Positions 1-8,876 of a DNA stretch of 64,000 nt are shown here, piece after piece (the first letter of the stretch is position 1; every line of letters begins with the position of its first letter). The notes under the pieces were generated by a model. It saw only the letters and a list, made by a program, of their open reading frames with translations. It had not been told where the DNA came from and ran no database searches. Source of the DNA: Oxynema aestuarii AP17 (GTDB lineage Bacteria > Cyanobacteriota > Cyanobacteriia > Cyanobacteriales > Laspinemataceae); contig NZ_CP051167.1 in the NCBI RefSeq assembly GCF_012295525.1, positions 5,005,501 to 5,069,500 on the forward strand. The letters are read 5' to 3'. The position numbers and the translations under genes were made by a program.

Positions 1-651
1 CGCCCCGATCCCGCCCAATTCGATTCCGAGTTAGCCCTCTGGGATGCCCAACTGGCGGCGATCGGCGCCCGAGTTACCTTGCGGCGATCGCGGGCGATCG
101 ACCGTCTCGCCCCGGTGGCGGAAACCTGGCACGGCGCCATTAGCGGCAGAACGGAAGCGTTACAGATGAGATACGCTCCTAATGTAGAAGCAATGAGCGA
201 TCCAGAAGTGAGAGACGATCTCGATCGCGGCAAACAAGCGTTTCTCGATAAAATTCAGGAAAAGGCGATCGCCGAACACTATCAAGGAACCACCTTAGTC
301 GGTCCCCACCGCGACGAAATCGAATTCAACCTCAACGACCTCCCCGTGAGACAATTTGGGTCACAAGGACAGCAACGCACCCTCGTTCTCGCCCTCAAAC
401 TCGCCGAACTCAAACTCATTGAAGAAGTCGTCGGCGAACCGCCCGTTTTACTCCTCGACGACGTCCTCGCCGAACTCGATCCCAAACGACAAAATCAACT
501 ACTCGACGCCATTCAAAACCGTTTTCAAACCCTCATTACGGCTACTCATCTCGATGCTTTCGAGCAAGATTGGATTCGTTCCTCGCAAATTCTTCAAGTT
601 AAAGCCGGAGAAATTTGGGCCGAGGCGATCGGGAGTCGCAAATTGTTCTAG
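1..651 (+). CDS. recF: DNA replication/repair protein RecF, 3' part
   Basis: This is the C-terminal 216 residues of RecF; the frame is open to the left edge, so the N-terminal Walker A part lies outside the window. RecF is an SMC-like ATPase that loads RecA at single-strand gaps with RecO and RecR. The fragment shows the SMC/ABC signature region (GSQGQQRTLVLALKLAEL) followed by a Walker B strand (PVLLLDDVLAELD) and the switch histidine region (TATHLD), which is the expected order for the RecF C-terminus. The TTG near base 79 is an internal codon, not a start. The gene ends 21 bases before the next CDS on the same strand, so the two may be cotranscribed. Confidence 0.93.
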   Translation, partial: RPDPAQFDSELALWDAQLAAIGARVTLRRSRAIDRLAPVAETWHGAISGRTEALQMRYAPNVEAMSDPEVRDDLDRGKQAFLDKIQEKAIAEHYQGTTLVGPHRDEIEFNLNDLPVRQFGSQGQQRTLVLALKLAELKLIEEVVGEPPVLLLDDVLAELDPKRQNQLLDAIQNRFQTLITATHLDAFEQDWIRSSQILQVKAGEIWAEAIGSRKLF

Positions 652-672
652 AAAAAAAGATTAACACGAATC

Positions 673-1713
673 ATGCACGATCCCTCAACTCAGCCTATTA
701 TTTTTACAGAAAAACTCAGTAAAGTTTACCCCGTTCCCATTAAAGAACCCGGACTAAAAGGCACGATCGATCACTTCTTTCGGCGCAAATATCGCCATAT
801 CGAAGCTGTCAAACAGGTTTCATTTCAAATTCAACCCGGCGAATTTGTCGGCTTTCTCGGACCTAATGGCGCCGGAAAAACAACGACACTCAAAATGCTC
901 ACCGGACTGATTCATCCCTCCGAAGGACGGGTAGAAGTAGCGGGTTACCTTCCCTATCGTCGCGAACCCCGATTTTTGGAAAAAATTACCCTAGTTATGG
1001 GGCAGAAACAACAACTATTGTGGGATCTTCCCGCCCTCGATTCCCTCCGTATTAATGGGGCCGTTTATGGAATTGGCGATCGTGAATGTCAGCGTCGCAT
1101 CGACGAACTCACGGAAATGTTATCTTTATCGGGAAAACTCAATCAACCCGTCCGTAAATTATCTCTCGGCGAACGCATGAAAGTCGAGTTAATGGCGGCG
1201 TTGTTACACCAACCACAAGTTTTATTTCTCGACGAACCGACCCTCGGTTTAGATGTCAACGCCCAAGTCAGTGTCCGCCAATTTTTGAAGGAATACAACG
1301 AACTCACCGGGGCGACTATTTTATTAACCAGTCACTACATGGCGGACATTACAGCCCTGTGCGATCGTGTCATCGTTATTTACTCGGGGCAGTTAATTTA
1401 CGATGGCAGTTTGGAAGGATTAGTCGAAAACTTTGCCCCTTATAGAGAAGTTCAATTAGAGTTAACTTATCCGATCGAAAATATAGAAAAATTCAAAGAA
1501 CGACTCGCCATGTATGGAGAGATAGAATCCCTCGAAGGGCAATCGATTCGTTTACTCGTTTTTCGAGAAAACTTGACCAAAACTGTCAGTAAAATTATCT
1601 CGGAATTAGATATTTTAGACCTCACCGTCACCGATCCGCCCATCGAAGAAACGATCGCCCGGGTCTTTCAAGCCGGAACTATCGATGGGTCTATTCTTAA
1701 AACCTCAGAATAA
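673..1713 (+). CDS. ABC-2 exporter ATP-binding protein
   Basis: A 346-residue ABC ATPase that should energise the two membrane proteins encoded just downstream. Visible motifs are Walker A GPNGAGKTT at residues 63-71 (K69), the signature LSLGERMK, Walker B VLFLDEPTLGLD and the switch region LLTSHYM. The first 45 residues are an extension ahead of the usual core, as in ATPases paired with ABC_2_membrane_6 (PF06182-type) permeases. The last 90 residues form the usual C-terminal regulatory extension. The substrate cannot be read from sequence; relatives in bacteria export drugs, lipids or unknown compounds. The next gene starts 37 bases after the stop if its second methionine is used. Confidence 0.9.
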   Translation: MHDPSTQPIIFTEKLSKVYPVPIKEPGLKGTIDHFFRRKYRHIEAVKQVSFQIQPGEFVGFLGPNGAGKTTTLKMLTGLIHPSEGRVEVAGYLPYRREPRFLEKITLVMGQKQQLLWDLPALDSLRINGAVYGIGDRECQRRIDELTEMLSLSGKLNQPVRKLSLGERMKVELMAALLHQPQVLFLDEPTLGLDVNAQVSVRQFLKEYNELTGATILLTSHYMADITALCDRVIVIYSGQLIYDGSLEGLVENFAPYREVQLELTYPIENIEKFKERLAMYGEIESLEGQSIRLLVFRENLTKTVSKIISELDILDLTVTDPPIEETIARVFQAGTIDGSILKTSE

Positions 1714-1750
1714 ATCTTATCTCAACATCCCTTATTATTCCTCTTCTCAA

Positions 1751-2554
1751 ATGCTCTTGAAAATGCTATTACGTCTGTTTAGACTGGCAAAAGTTTTTCT
1801 GTCTACTTACTACGCAAACAGCCTCGAATATCGAGTTGAAATTGTTTTTTGGGTACTCTCAGGTTCTTTCCCCTTAATCATGATGGGAATTTGGAGCGAA
1901 GCCTCACAAACGGCCAATTTTAATCTCGATTCACTTGATATTTTCCGCTATTTTCTCTCAGTTTTTATCATCCGTCAATTAACAGTAGTTTGGGTAATTT
2001 GGACGTTTGAAAAAGAAGTAGTTACGGGCAGTCTTTCGCCGAAGCTTTTACAACCTGTCGATCCCGTATGGCATCCGTTAAGCGAACATCTGAGCGAACG
2101 ACTCGCTCGATTACCCTTTTTAATCGGGTTATTGTTATTATTTTTTGCAATTTATCCCGAGGTCTTTTGGATTCCCTCTCTCAGTCAATTCTTGTTAACG
2201 GCGATCGCCGTCGTTTTAGTCTTCTCATTGCGCTTTTTAATTCAATATACCTTTGCTTTATTTTCATTTTGGTTGGAACGAGTCGTCGCGATCGAGCAGT
2301 TTTGGTATTTAATCTATATCTTTTTATCGGGAATGATTGCTCCTTTAGATGTATTTCCCGAAACCTTACGCCAAATCGTTTTATGGACGCCATTTCCCTA
2401 TTTACTCTATTTCCCCACCGCTCTTTTAATCGGTTTACCCGTAGATATCGGTCGCGGATTCATGGTAACAATCGCGTGGTTGTTGGCGTTCCTAATTTTT
2501 AATCGTTGGTTATGGAAACAAGGAGTAAAGCGGTATTCTGGAATGGGAGCTTGA
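1751..2554 (+). CDS. ABC-2 family transporter permease, first subunit
   Basis: About 267 residues with at least six hydrophobic segments and no ATPase motif, typical of the ABC-2 permeases (PF06182-like) that come in pairs behind an ATPase. The open frame reaches back to base 1685 inside the ATPase gene, but that part is not hydrophobic and the sequence beginning MLLKMLLRLFRLAK at 1751 looks like the natural N-terminus, so 1751 (or the ATG at 1763) is preferred. The conserved pattern of the family is seen: an early segment followed by a cytoplasmic loop containing KEVVTGSLSPKLLQPVDPV. It presumably forms a heterodimer with the product of 2791-3573. Confidence 0.82.
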   Translation: MLLKMLLRLFRLAKVFLSTYYANSLEYRVEIVFWVLSGSFPLIMMGIWSEASQTANFNLDSLDIFRYFLSVFIIRQLTVVWVIWTFEKEVVTGSLSPKLLQPVDPVWHPLSEHLSERLARLPFLIGLLLLFFAIYPEVFWIPSLSQFLLTAIAVVLVFSLRFLIQYTFALFSFWLERVVAIEQFWYLIYIFLSGMIAPLDVFPETLRQIVLWTPFPYLLYFPTALLIGLPVDIGRGFMVTIAWLLAFLIFNRWLWKQGVKRYSGMGA

Positions 2555-2555
2555 G

Positions 2556-2588
2556 GATTTTAGATTGTAGATCGTAGATTGTAGATTA
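2556..2588. repeat. Heptamer-type short tandem repeat (TTAGATTGTAGAT family)
   Basis: Degenerate tandem units of GATTTTA/GATTGTA/GATCGTA lie directly after the permease stop. The same type of repeat recurs at 3583-3610, 32899-32926, 38270-38285, 38371-38386 and 60940-60970, always between genes. They resemble the short tandemly repeated repetitive sequences known from filamentous cyanobacteria. Confidence 0.6.
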
Positions 2589-2790
2589 AGGAATTTCAGC
2601 CTGCTGGAACTGCGAGGATCTCGATCGCTCGCGATCGCCCAATTTCAATGCTCAACAGCTTAATCTGTGATTCCCATACCAACACCAAATCCACCCACGA
2701 AACCAAAGTTTATCTCTCGATTGTTCCAACTGATTTAAAATGTATAGACTGTCAATCACCCCTAAAAAATAGACATTTTAGAGAAAGAAA

Positions 2791-3573
2791 ATGAGACGAT
2801 ATTTAAAAGTTTTAAGCTTATTTTGGAAAACGGCGATCGCCGCCGAATTAGAATATCGATTTAACTTTTTGATGGCGACTTTGAGCAGTATTGGCAATCT
2901 GATCGGGAGTTGTTTTAGTTTGTTTTTATTTTATCGAACCGGATACAGCTTTGCGGGTTGGCGTTGGGAAGAATCCCTGATTGTTTTGGGAATTTTCACC
3001 TTATTACAAGGATTTTCTACTATTTTTCTCGTCCCCAATCTCAATCGTATCGTCCGTCAAGTCCAAGAGGGAACTCTCGATTTTATTTTACTCAAACCGA
3101 TAAGTTCTCAGTTTTGGCTGTCGAGTCGCATCGTTTCACTTTGGGGTATCCCAGATTTGATTTTTGGCTGTATTTTAATTGGTTATGGAGGCAGTAAGAT
3201 CGGAATTGCACCATCTAATTATCTGCTCGGAATCATTCCTATAATCTTTGGCACGATCGTGCTTTATAGTCTGTGGTTTATGTTGGGTTCTACCAGTATT
3301 TGGTTTGTCAAAATCTATAATGTTACGGAAGTTCTACGGGGATTGCTCGAAGCGGGACGATTTCCGATGGTCGCCTATCCCGTCGCTTATCGAGTCTTTT
3401 TCACCTTTATCGTTCCCGTTGCATTTTTAACGACAGTTCCGGCGGAAACCTTTCTCGGACGGGTGAATTTCCCCTCGATTCTCGCTTCCTTATTTTTGGC
3501 GATCGCCCTCTTTTTTACATCTAATAAATTCTGGCGGTTTGCAACTCGCTTTTACACTAGTGCTTCGAGTTAA
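2791..3573 (+). CDS. ABC-2 family transporter permease, second subunit
   Basis: 260 residues, hydrophobic, with about six predicted membrane segments. It belongs to the same family as the product of 1751-2554, and the two share the pattern of a loop with a short positively charged patch (RIVRQVQEGTLDFILLKPISSQFW) after the second segment, matching the loop VVTGSLSPKLLQPVDPVWH of the partner. An ATG start at 2791 follows a purine-rich GAGAAAGAAA. It is separated from the first permease by a 236-base spacer with tandem repeats, which is unusual for what should be one operon. Substrate unknown. Confidence 0.83.
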   Translation: MRRYLKVLSLFWKTAIAAELEYRFNFLMATLSSIGNLIGSCFSLFLFYRTGYSFAGWRWEESLIVLGIFTLLQGFSTIFLVPNLNRIVRQVQEGTLDFILLKPISSQFWLSSRIVSLWGIPDLIFGCILIGYGGSKIGIAPSNYLLGIIPIIFGTIVLYSLWFMLGSTSIWFVKIYNVTEVLRGLLEAGRFPMVAYPVAYRVFFTFIVPVAFLTTVPAETFLGRVNFPSILASLFLAIALFFTSNKFWRFATRFYTSASS

Positions 3574-3895
3574 AGGGATTTAAAATCGTAGATTGTAGCT
3601 TTTAGATTGAGATCGAATCTGCGGTGAAACTTCATGTTCACAAACATCGATCGAGATCCGATGTAAACGGATGGTCTTAATCCAATCATTTAACCTGTCA
3701 TTCCTCTGGAAACACCAAATCCACCCCCCGACCTCGGACTTTAGCCACGGTCGAATCGAGTTTGATTTTATCCCTTAATCATTACAGGTAATCTGAAATT
3801 AATATATTTCATTCAAAAATCTAACAAATGAAAGATTGAAAATTGGCTAAAAAATGATACCAAATGAAAAGAGCAAAATTTCAAAAAGCATCGAT
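3574..3895. other. Intergenic region with heptamer repeat and degenerate duplicated sequence
   Basis: The spacer opens with heptamer repeats (3583-3610). Around 3690-3735 is a stretch (core ACACCAAATCCACCC) that resembles 2672-2698 in the previous spacer. Read on the minus strand it gives a short peptide ending DLVFPEE before a stop, which looks like the worn end of a gene. No intact gene is seen. Confidence 0.4.
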
Positions 3896-4762
3896 ATGGA
3901 AACTAAAACATTAGGCCATACAAACATAGAAGTCGGCGCGATCGGATTGGGGGCGATGCCGATGTCGATTAGTGGCAGACCGCCGGAATCTGAGGCGATC
4001 GCCGTCATTCATCGCGCCTTGGATCTGGGAGTGACCCTCATCGATACGGCAGATTCCTATTGCCAGGACGAATCGGACAAGCATCACAGCGAGCAGTTAA
4101 TTGCGAAAGCGCTGCAATCTTACTCCGGCGATAAAAGTCGCATTTTTGTAGCGACAAAAGGGGGACTGATGCGTCCCGGGGGAACCTGGAAGCTCAACGG
4201 CGACCCGAAGCATATACGAGGGGCGATCGCCCGCAGTTTTGAAGCCCTCGGCGGCGACAAGCCAATCGACTTATGGCAATACCACGCGCCGGATCCGGCC
4301 TATGCGATCGCCGAGTCCCTCGCCCCGGCCAAGGAAGCGGTGGAAGCAGGAAAAATTCGCTATATCGGCGTTTCCAATTTCTCGGTCAAACAAATCGAGG
4401 AAGCGCGCCGAGTCGTCGAGATCGTTTCCGTGCAGAATCAATACAATCCTTGGCACCGCAACCCGGAAACCGAGGGGGTATTGGACTATTGCGAACGCGA
4501 GGGACTCACCTTTTTCCCCTGGAGCCCCCTCGGCGGGTCCCGTCGCGTCGGCAATTTGCAAGATATCCGGGCGATCGCCCAACTGGCCACGGAGAAAGGG
4601 GTTTCTATATATTGTATCGTTTTAGCTTGGTTACGGGCTAAGTCACCTTGTATTCTTCCCATTCCCGGCGCGAGCAAGGTATCTAGTATCGAGGATTCAG
4701 TACGGGCGATCGAGGTGCAGTTAAGTCCCGCAGAAGTGCGACAAATTGACGACGGGATTTAA
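3896..4762 (+). CDS. Aldo/keto reductase
   Basis: 288 residues from the ATG at 3896; an upstream in-frame ATG at 3854 would add 14 polar residues outside the fold. NAD(P)H-dependent oxidoreductase of the (beta/alpha)8 barrel superfamily, probably cytoplasmic. The catalytic tetrad is complete in the usual spacing: D50 and Y55 (IDTADSY), K88 (VATKGG) and H130 (WQYHAP). The C-terminal cofactor-binding part shows PIPGASKVSSIEDSV, which is the usual phosphate-binding segment. It most resembles the oxidoreductases annotated as predicted AKRs with unknown substrate. It stands alone, with 322-base and 260-base spacers, so neighbours say nothing about its role. Confidence 0.88.
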   Translation: METKTLGHTNIEVGAIGLGAMPMSISGRPPESEAIAVIHRALDLGVTLIDTADSYCQDESDKHHSEQLIAKALQSYSGDKSRIFVATKGGLMRPGGTWKLNGDPKHIRGAIARSFEALGGDKPIDLWQYHAPDPAYAIAESLAPAKEAVEAGKIRYIGVSNFSVKQIEEARRVVEIVSVQNQYNPWHRNPETEGVLDYCEREGLTFFPWSPLGGSRRVGNLQDIRAIAQLATEKGVSIYCIVLAWLRAKSPCILPIPGASKVSSIEDSVRAIEVQLSPAEVRQIDDGI

Positions 4763-5022
4763 TTGTTGTTTGGGCGAACCATCCCGTCGTCAATTTTAGG
4801 GAACAGGGGAACTATGAAGTTCGCCTGTTTCATCGATTTTCATCGATTTGAGATCGCGGTGATTTGCTTCAAAAGCCATTTTTCCATCGATAAAAAATTT
4901 TATTTCAGAACATTTTTTCACAATTTTTAACACAAAACTTCGATCCAGGCGATGACAGTCCGTGAGAAGATTTGTTAGGATTGTAAAAAATTAATCTAGC
5001 TTTTTTAAAACCACAATTAGCC

Positions 5023-5346
5023 ATGAAACACCTCGTTGAATTCGCCCTCGAAGGTGGAGACTCTGTTTTTGTGGAAGTAGATGCCGCCCCACAAGCTGCG
5101 GACGATCGGATTGGCATTACGGACGACATTGCCGAAAAAGCTCAAAAAAGCTTCGAGGTAGCGATCGGTAAAATTCAACCTGTCGCTAATGCCATTATTG
5201 GTAAAGTCCGCAGTCTTAACGAACCCGCCGATGAAGTCGAGGTCAAGTTTGGGATCAAAATGAGTGCGGATGTTGGCGCCGTCATTGCTTCCGGAAAAGG
5301 AGAGGTCAATTACGAAATTACTTTGAAATGGACTAACTCTAAATAA
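5023..5346 (+). CDS. Trypco1-like (trypsin-co-occurring domain, CU044_2847-type) small protein
   Basis: 107 residues. The sequence begins HLVEFALEGGDSVFVEVD, contains an acidic helix, and ends with a beta hairpin (EVEVKFGIKMSADVGAVIASG then EVNYEITLKW). This is the layout of the CU044_2847 family, named the trypsin-co-occurring domain because its genes sit next to trypsin-like protease/NTPase fusions. That is exactly the context here: the stop is 3 bases before the start of the trypsin-nSTAND1 gene. In published surveys of NTP-dependent conflict systems this domain is proposed to be a partner or substrate of the protease. It has no catalytic motif of its own. The ATG at 5023 is the only plausible start. 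Confidence 0.78.
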   Translation: MKHLVEFALEGGDSVFVEVDAAPQAADDRIGITDDIAEKAQKSFEVAIGKIQPVANAIIGKVRSLNEPADEVEVKFGIKMSADVGAVIASGKGEVNYEITLKWTNSK

Positions 5347-5349
5347 ACC

Positions 5350-8151
5350 ATGACTGCACCCCTTGAGTCATCGGTTATTCGGATTTACTCAGCTTCAAAA
5401 ACTGTTGTGGGGGCGGGCTTTCTAGTTTCAGACAACCAGGTTTTGACCTGCGCCCACGTGGTGGCCTTTGCCTTGGGAATACGGGCAAATTCTCCCGAAC
5501 GGCCAGAGACATTAGTTTGTCTCGATTTTCCCTTAATTGCCCCCGGGAAGTTGCTCTCGGGACGAGTCATTTTTTGGAAGCCTGTCAATCCTAACGAGTT
5601 AGAAGAAGACCTGGCAGTTTTACAGTTAGAAAGTCCTATTCCCGAAACAGCTTTTCCGATAAAACTGGTAACCGCCGATGATTTTTGGGGTCATTCATTC
5701 CGTGTTTTTGGTTTTCCTAAAGGTCAGCCGATGGGAGTTTATGCTTCCGGTGTGCTGCGCGGAAAGACGGCTAAAAGTTGGGTGCATTTAGAGGATATTA
5801 AAGAACCGGGTTTTCGCTTGGAAGAAGGGTTTAGTGGTGCGCCCGTCTGGGACGAACAATTGCAGGGAATCGCGGGAATTGCGGTAGCTGCTGAAAAAGA
5901 ACGCCCGGACGTGAAAGGGGCTTTTATTATCCCGACAAATTTATTAATTCAAGCTTGGCCGGAGTTGAGCGATCGCACGATCGCCCAATGTCCCTATCGG
6001 GGTTTATTTGCCTTCCGCGAAGAAGATGCTCGTTTTTTCTTTGGGCGAGAAGGGTTTATCCAACAAATCGTCCAAGCTGTCGAAAAGCGGCAATTCGTCG
6101 CGGTTATCGGTCCCTCGGGCAGTGGAAAATCTTCCGTGGTGTTTGCCGGGTTAATTCCCCAGTTGAGACTTCAACAAAAGTGGGCGATCGCCTCCTTCCG
6201 TCCCAAAGCCCATCCCTTTGACGAATTAGCCCGGGCTTTAGTCGGGTTAAAAGCCAGCGATCGCTCCGAAATCGAGCAAGATTTAGCGGCTTTGGAGTTG
6301 TCCAATGTGCTGCAAAGCAAAGACTCGGCGATCGAAACTTGGATGGGTTCAATTTTAGAAAAACATTCCGGTTCTCGCTTGCTTTTAGTTGTAGATCAAT
6401 TTGAAGAACTCTATACCTTATCTTCCAGTCAACAAACCCGAGAAAAATTTCTCGATCGCCTCCTCTGTGCCCTTCAAAATATCCCGGATTTTAGCCTCGT
6501 TTTAACCTTAAGGGCGGATTTTCTCGGTTATGCCCTTTCTTATCGTCCGTTTGCCGATGCTTTGCAAGGGGCCGACGTGAAACTCGGACCGATGAAGGGT
6601 GAGGAGTTGTACGAGGCGATCGCCCATCCGGCGAAATTATTAGGTGTGAGGTTACAGCCCGGGTTGGGCGATCGCCTTCTCGAAGACGTGGAAAAATCGC
6701 CGGGAAACTTGCCCTTACTGGAATTCGCCCTCGAACAACTCTGGGTCAAACAAGAAAACGCCTGGCTGACTCATCACGCTTACGAGGCTTTTGGGGGCGT
6801 CGAAAAAGTTCTCGCCCACTACGCCCAGGAAATCTACGACAACCTCTCTCCTTCCCAACAAGAACAAACCGAAAAACTATTCATCCAGTTAGTCCACCCG
6901 GGAGAAGGAACCGAAGACACCCGCCAAGTTCTGGTTTGTAGTCATTGTGCGTCACTCAATCCACAAAAATGCAGTTTAGTTAGGGATTTAGCCTCTCGCC
7001 GCTTAATCGTCACGGGCTATCAGGAAGCCACGGGAAACACGACCATCGAAATCGTCCACGAAGCCTTAATTCGAGAGTGGGATACCCTACGTCAGTGGAT
7101 GGAAGCCAACCGTGCCTTTCGCATTTGGCAAGAACGCCTGAAAGCGAAAATGCACGAATGGGAAAGGATGGGAAGAGATGAGGAGGAGTTATTAAGTAAT
7201 AACGGTTTGGCCGAGGCAGAAAAGTGGCGAGAAAAACGGTTAGAAGAACTCAGTGATAACCAGCGAATTTTTATTCAGTTGAGTTTGGCCAAGCAAGAAA
7301 TGGAAAGAAAGCTTGAGGAAGACCAAAAAAAACATGAGTTAATGCTAGAACGACGAGCAAAACGTCTCGCCCAGTCTGTGGCAGGTATTTTGGGGGCGAT
7401 CGTACTTTATACAAGCTCCTTGCTTCTCTACCCCAAGTTATTAAGTTGGCAAACTCAACGAGACAGTGAAATGATAACAATCTCAACAGGAGTGGCTATT
7501 ATTGGAACAAACATCCCCGATTCTACCAATGAAGAAAGACCAGAATCTAGAATTAGATTGCCAGCTTTTCGTATTGACAAATATGAAGTTTCTAATCGCT
7601 TATATGCTCGATGTGTAAGAGTGAAAAAATGTTCTGAGCCTACTGATTCTATCAATTACCACGATCCAAATAAATCAGATCGTCCTGTAGTAGGAATTAC
7701 ACCCAAACAGGCGGCTGATTATTGTCGCTGGCTAGGCAGGCGGTTACCCAGTCATTTAGAATGGGAACGAGCGGCTCGGGGTTCTGAAGGGTTTAAATGG
7801 CCTTGGGGCAATGAAGACTTGACCGCAAATCATGCAAATGTTTGGTTTATTGAAGGATCGCAGAAAGAAACAGAACCGATCTCAACCTATCACGAAGACC
7901 GAAGTCCTGAAGGGGTAGTTAATTTAGCAGGGAATGTTCGAGAATGGACGTCTTCTATTTATCCCCAGGATGATTATCAAAACCCCGATCGACATAAAGT
8001 TTGGGATGGTTTACCTCAACATTTGAAATATAAACTCATTATAAAGGGTGGTGGATGGGAAACCTCTCTTGAAAATATTTCATCGATTGACTATGGAGAT
8101 CGAACGTATCACGATCTATCATTAGGTATGCGCTGTGTTCGTTCTCATTAA
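5350..8151 (+). CDS. Trypsin-like protease / nSTAND1 NTPase / TM / FGE-like fusion protein
   Basis: 933 residues in four parts. Residues 1-205 are a trypsin-like serine protease with a complete triad: H36 (TCAHVV), D87 (EEDLAVL) and S162 (GFSGAPV). Residues 213-600 are a STAND NTPase of the nSTAND1 type: entry motif CPYRGLFAFREEDARFFFGRE, Walker A GPSGSGKSS (K260), Walker B LLLVVDQFEELYTL (D349). A charged, coiled-coil-like stretch (about 615-675) leads to one hydrophobic segment at about 676-698. Residues 706-933 are a formylglycine-generating-enzyme-like domain (ending LGMRCVRS). The cysteine pair expected in catalytic FGEs is not seen (SSIDYGDRTYHD in its place), so this end is probably a binding module. 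It is translated 3 bases after the Trypco1-like gene. Such STAND proteins are proposed to sense invaders or damage; the role here is inferred. Confidence 0.88.
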   Translation: MTAPLESSVIRIYSASKTVVGAGFLVSDNQVLTCAHVVAFALGIRANSPERPETLVCLDFPLIAPGKLLSGRVIFWKPVNPNELEEDLAVLQLESPIPETAFPIKLVTADDFWGHSFRVFGFPKGQPMGVYASGVLRGKTAKSWVHLEDIKEPGFRLEEGFSGAPVWDEQLQGIAGIAVAAEKERPDVKGAFIIPTNLLIQAWPELSDRTIAQCPYRGLFAFREEDARFFFGREGFIQQIVQAVEKRQFVAVIGPSGSGKSSVVFAGLIPQLRLQQKWAIASFRPKAHPFDELARALVGLKASDRSEIEQDLAALELSNVLQSKDSAIETWMGSILEKHSGSRLLLVVDQFEELYTLSSSQQTREKFLDRLLCALQNIPDFSLVLTLRADFLGYALSYRPFADALQGADVKLGPMKGEELYEAIAHPAKLLGVRLQPGLGDRLLEDVEKSPGNLPLLEFALEQLWVKQENAWLTHHAYEAFGGVEKVLAHYAQEIYDNLSPSQQEQTEKLFIQLVHPGEGTEDTRQVLVCSHCASLNPQKCSLVRDLASRRLIVTGYQEATGNTTIEIVHEALIREWDTLRQWMEANRAFRIWQERLKAKMHEWERMGRDEEELLSNNGLAEAEKWREKRLEELSDNQRIFIQLSLAKQEMERKLEEDQKKHELMLERRAKRLAQSVAGILGAIVLYTSSLLLYPKLLSWQTQRDSEMITISTGVAIIGTNIPDSTNEERPESRIRLPAFRIDKYEVSNRLYARCVRVKKCSEPTDSINYHDPNKSDRPVVGITPKQAADYCRWLGRRLPSHLEWERAARGSEGFKWPWGNEDLTANHANVWFIEGSQKETEPISTYHEDRSPEGVVNLAGNVREWTSSIYPQDDYQNPDRHKVWDGLPQHLKYKLIIKGGGWETSLENISSIDYGDRTYHDLSLGMRCVRSH

Positions 8152-8217
8152 TTTTAGACACGAAATATATGGCTGTCGAATCAAAAAAATATGACTTGAA
8201 TTATTGGAGATTAACTC

Positions 8218-8577
8218 ATGTTAAGTTCATCCCAGCCCAACAATCGTTTTTTCCGTTCAGCACCACAAGAAGTTATTAAATTTAAATACAAAATAACATA
8301 TATAATTAAACCCAGGAGTGGAGATTTTTATGTAAAAATAAAGAACTGGGAAAATTTAGTTTCTGCAACCATTCAAGGAGTACCTGATGGTTCCATAAAA
8401 GAGATAAAACGTCAGGCCGATGGTGATTTGAGATATGAAATAAAATCAGAACATGGATTCAGTCAGTTTCGTGTCGTAATTTACAATAAAGATTATCCTC
8501 AGAGTGAATTTCAACTGAGTGCTCATGCTGTTTCAATTTCCAAACGACAAATTGAAAAGATTGAGAATGAGTTGTGA
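8218..8577 (+). CDS. Unrecognised 119-residue protein downstream of the nSTAND1 fusion
   Basis: I do not recognise this family. The protein has no signal peptide or membrane segment. It is rich in alternating hydrophobic residues (FKYKITYIIK, GDFYVKIKNW, FRVVIYNKDY), suggesting a beta-sandwich, and ends in a charged helix ISKRQIEKIENEL. It lies 66 bases behind the trypsin/nSTAND1/FGE gene on the same strand, and its bases are clearly more AT-rich than the genes at 8.9 kb and beyond, as is the 3' third of the preceding gene. It could be a third component of that locus or a separate gene. ATG at 8218 follows a weak TTGGAGA. Confidence 0.5.
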   Translation: MLSSSQPNNRFFRSAPQEVIKFKYKITYIIKPRSGDFYVKIKNWENLVSATIQGVPDGSIKEIKRQADGDLRYEIKSEHGFSQFRVVIYNKDYPQSEFQLSAHAVSISKRQIEKIENEL

Positions 8578-8876
8578 CTTTACATACTGGGGTGCATCTC
8601 CAATCTAAATCACTTCCATCCAGATTATCGATACGAGCCATCCCTATAGTGCAGTGAAGACATGAGGTGGCTTTCAAGAAACCTAAAAAACAAGAATCTT
8701 GGGAAGAAATCCGATCGCCCATCCCCCACATCCTTGCCGAGTTATCGCGGCGTTTAGATCGAGATGCAAGATTGACGATCGACCTTTTGGGCGGCTATAG
8801 TCGGTGCATCGCGATCGCCAGATTCGCGGTGCATCCACAGGCGATCGCCAATCTTTAAACTCAATTGAATAAAACG

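Noticed and set aside
8667..8858. 63-residue frame starting at GTG after the 119-residue gene
   Set aside because: Its end is mostly HIP1-derived sequence and there is no ribosome site or family resemblance. It could be a fossil but cannot be supported.
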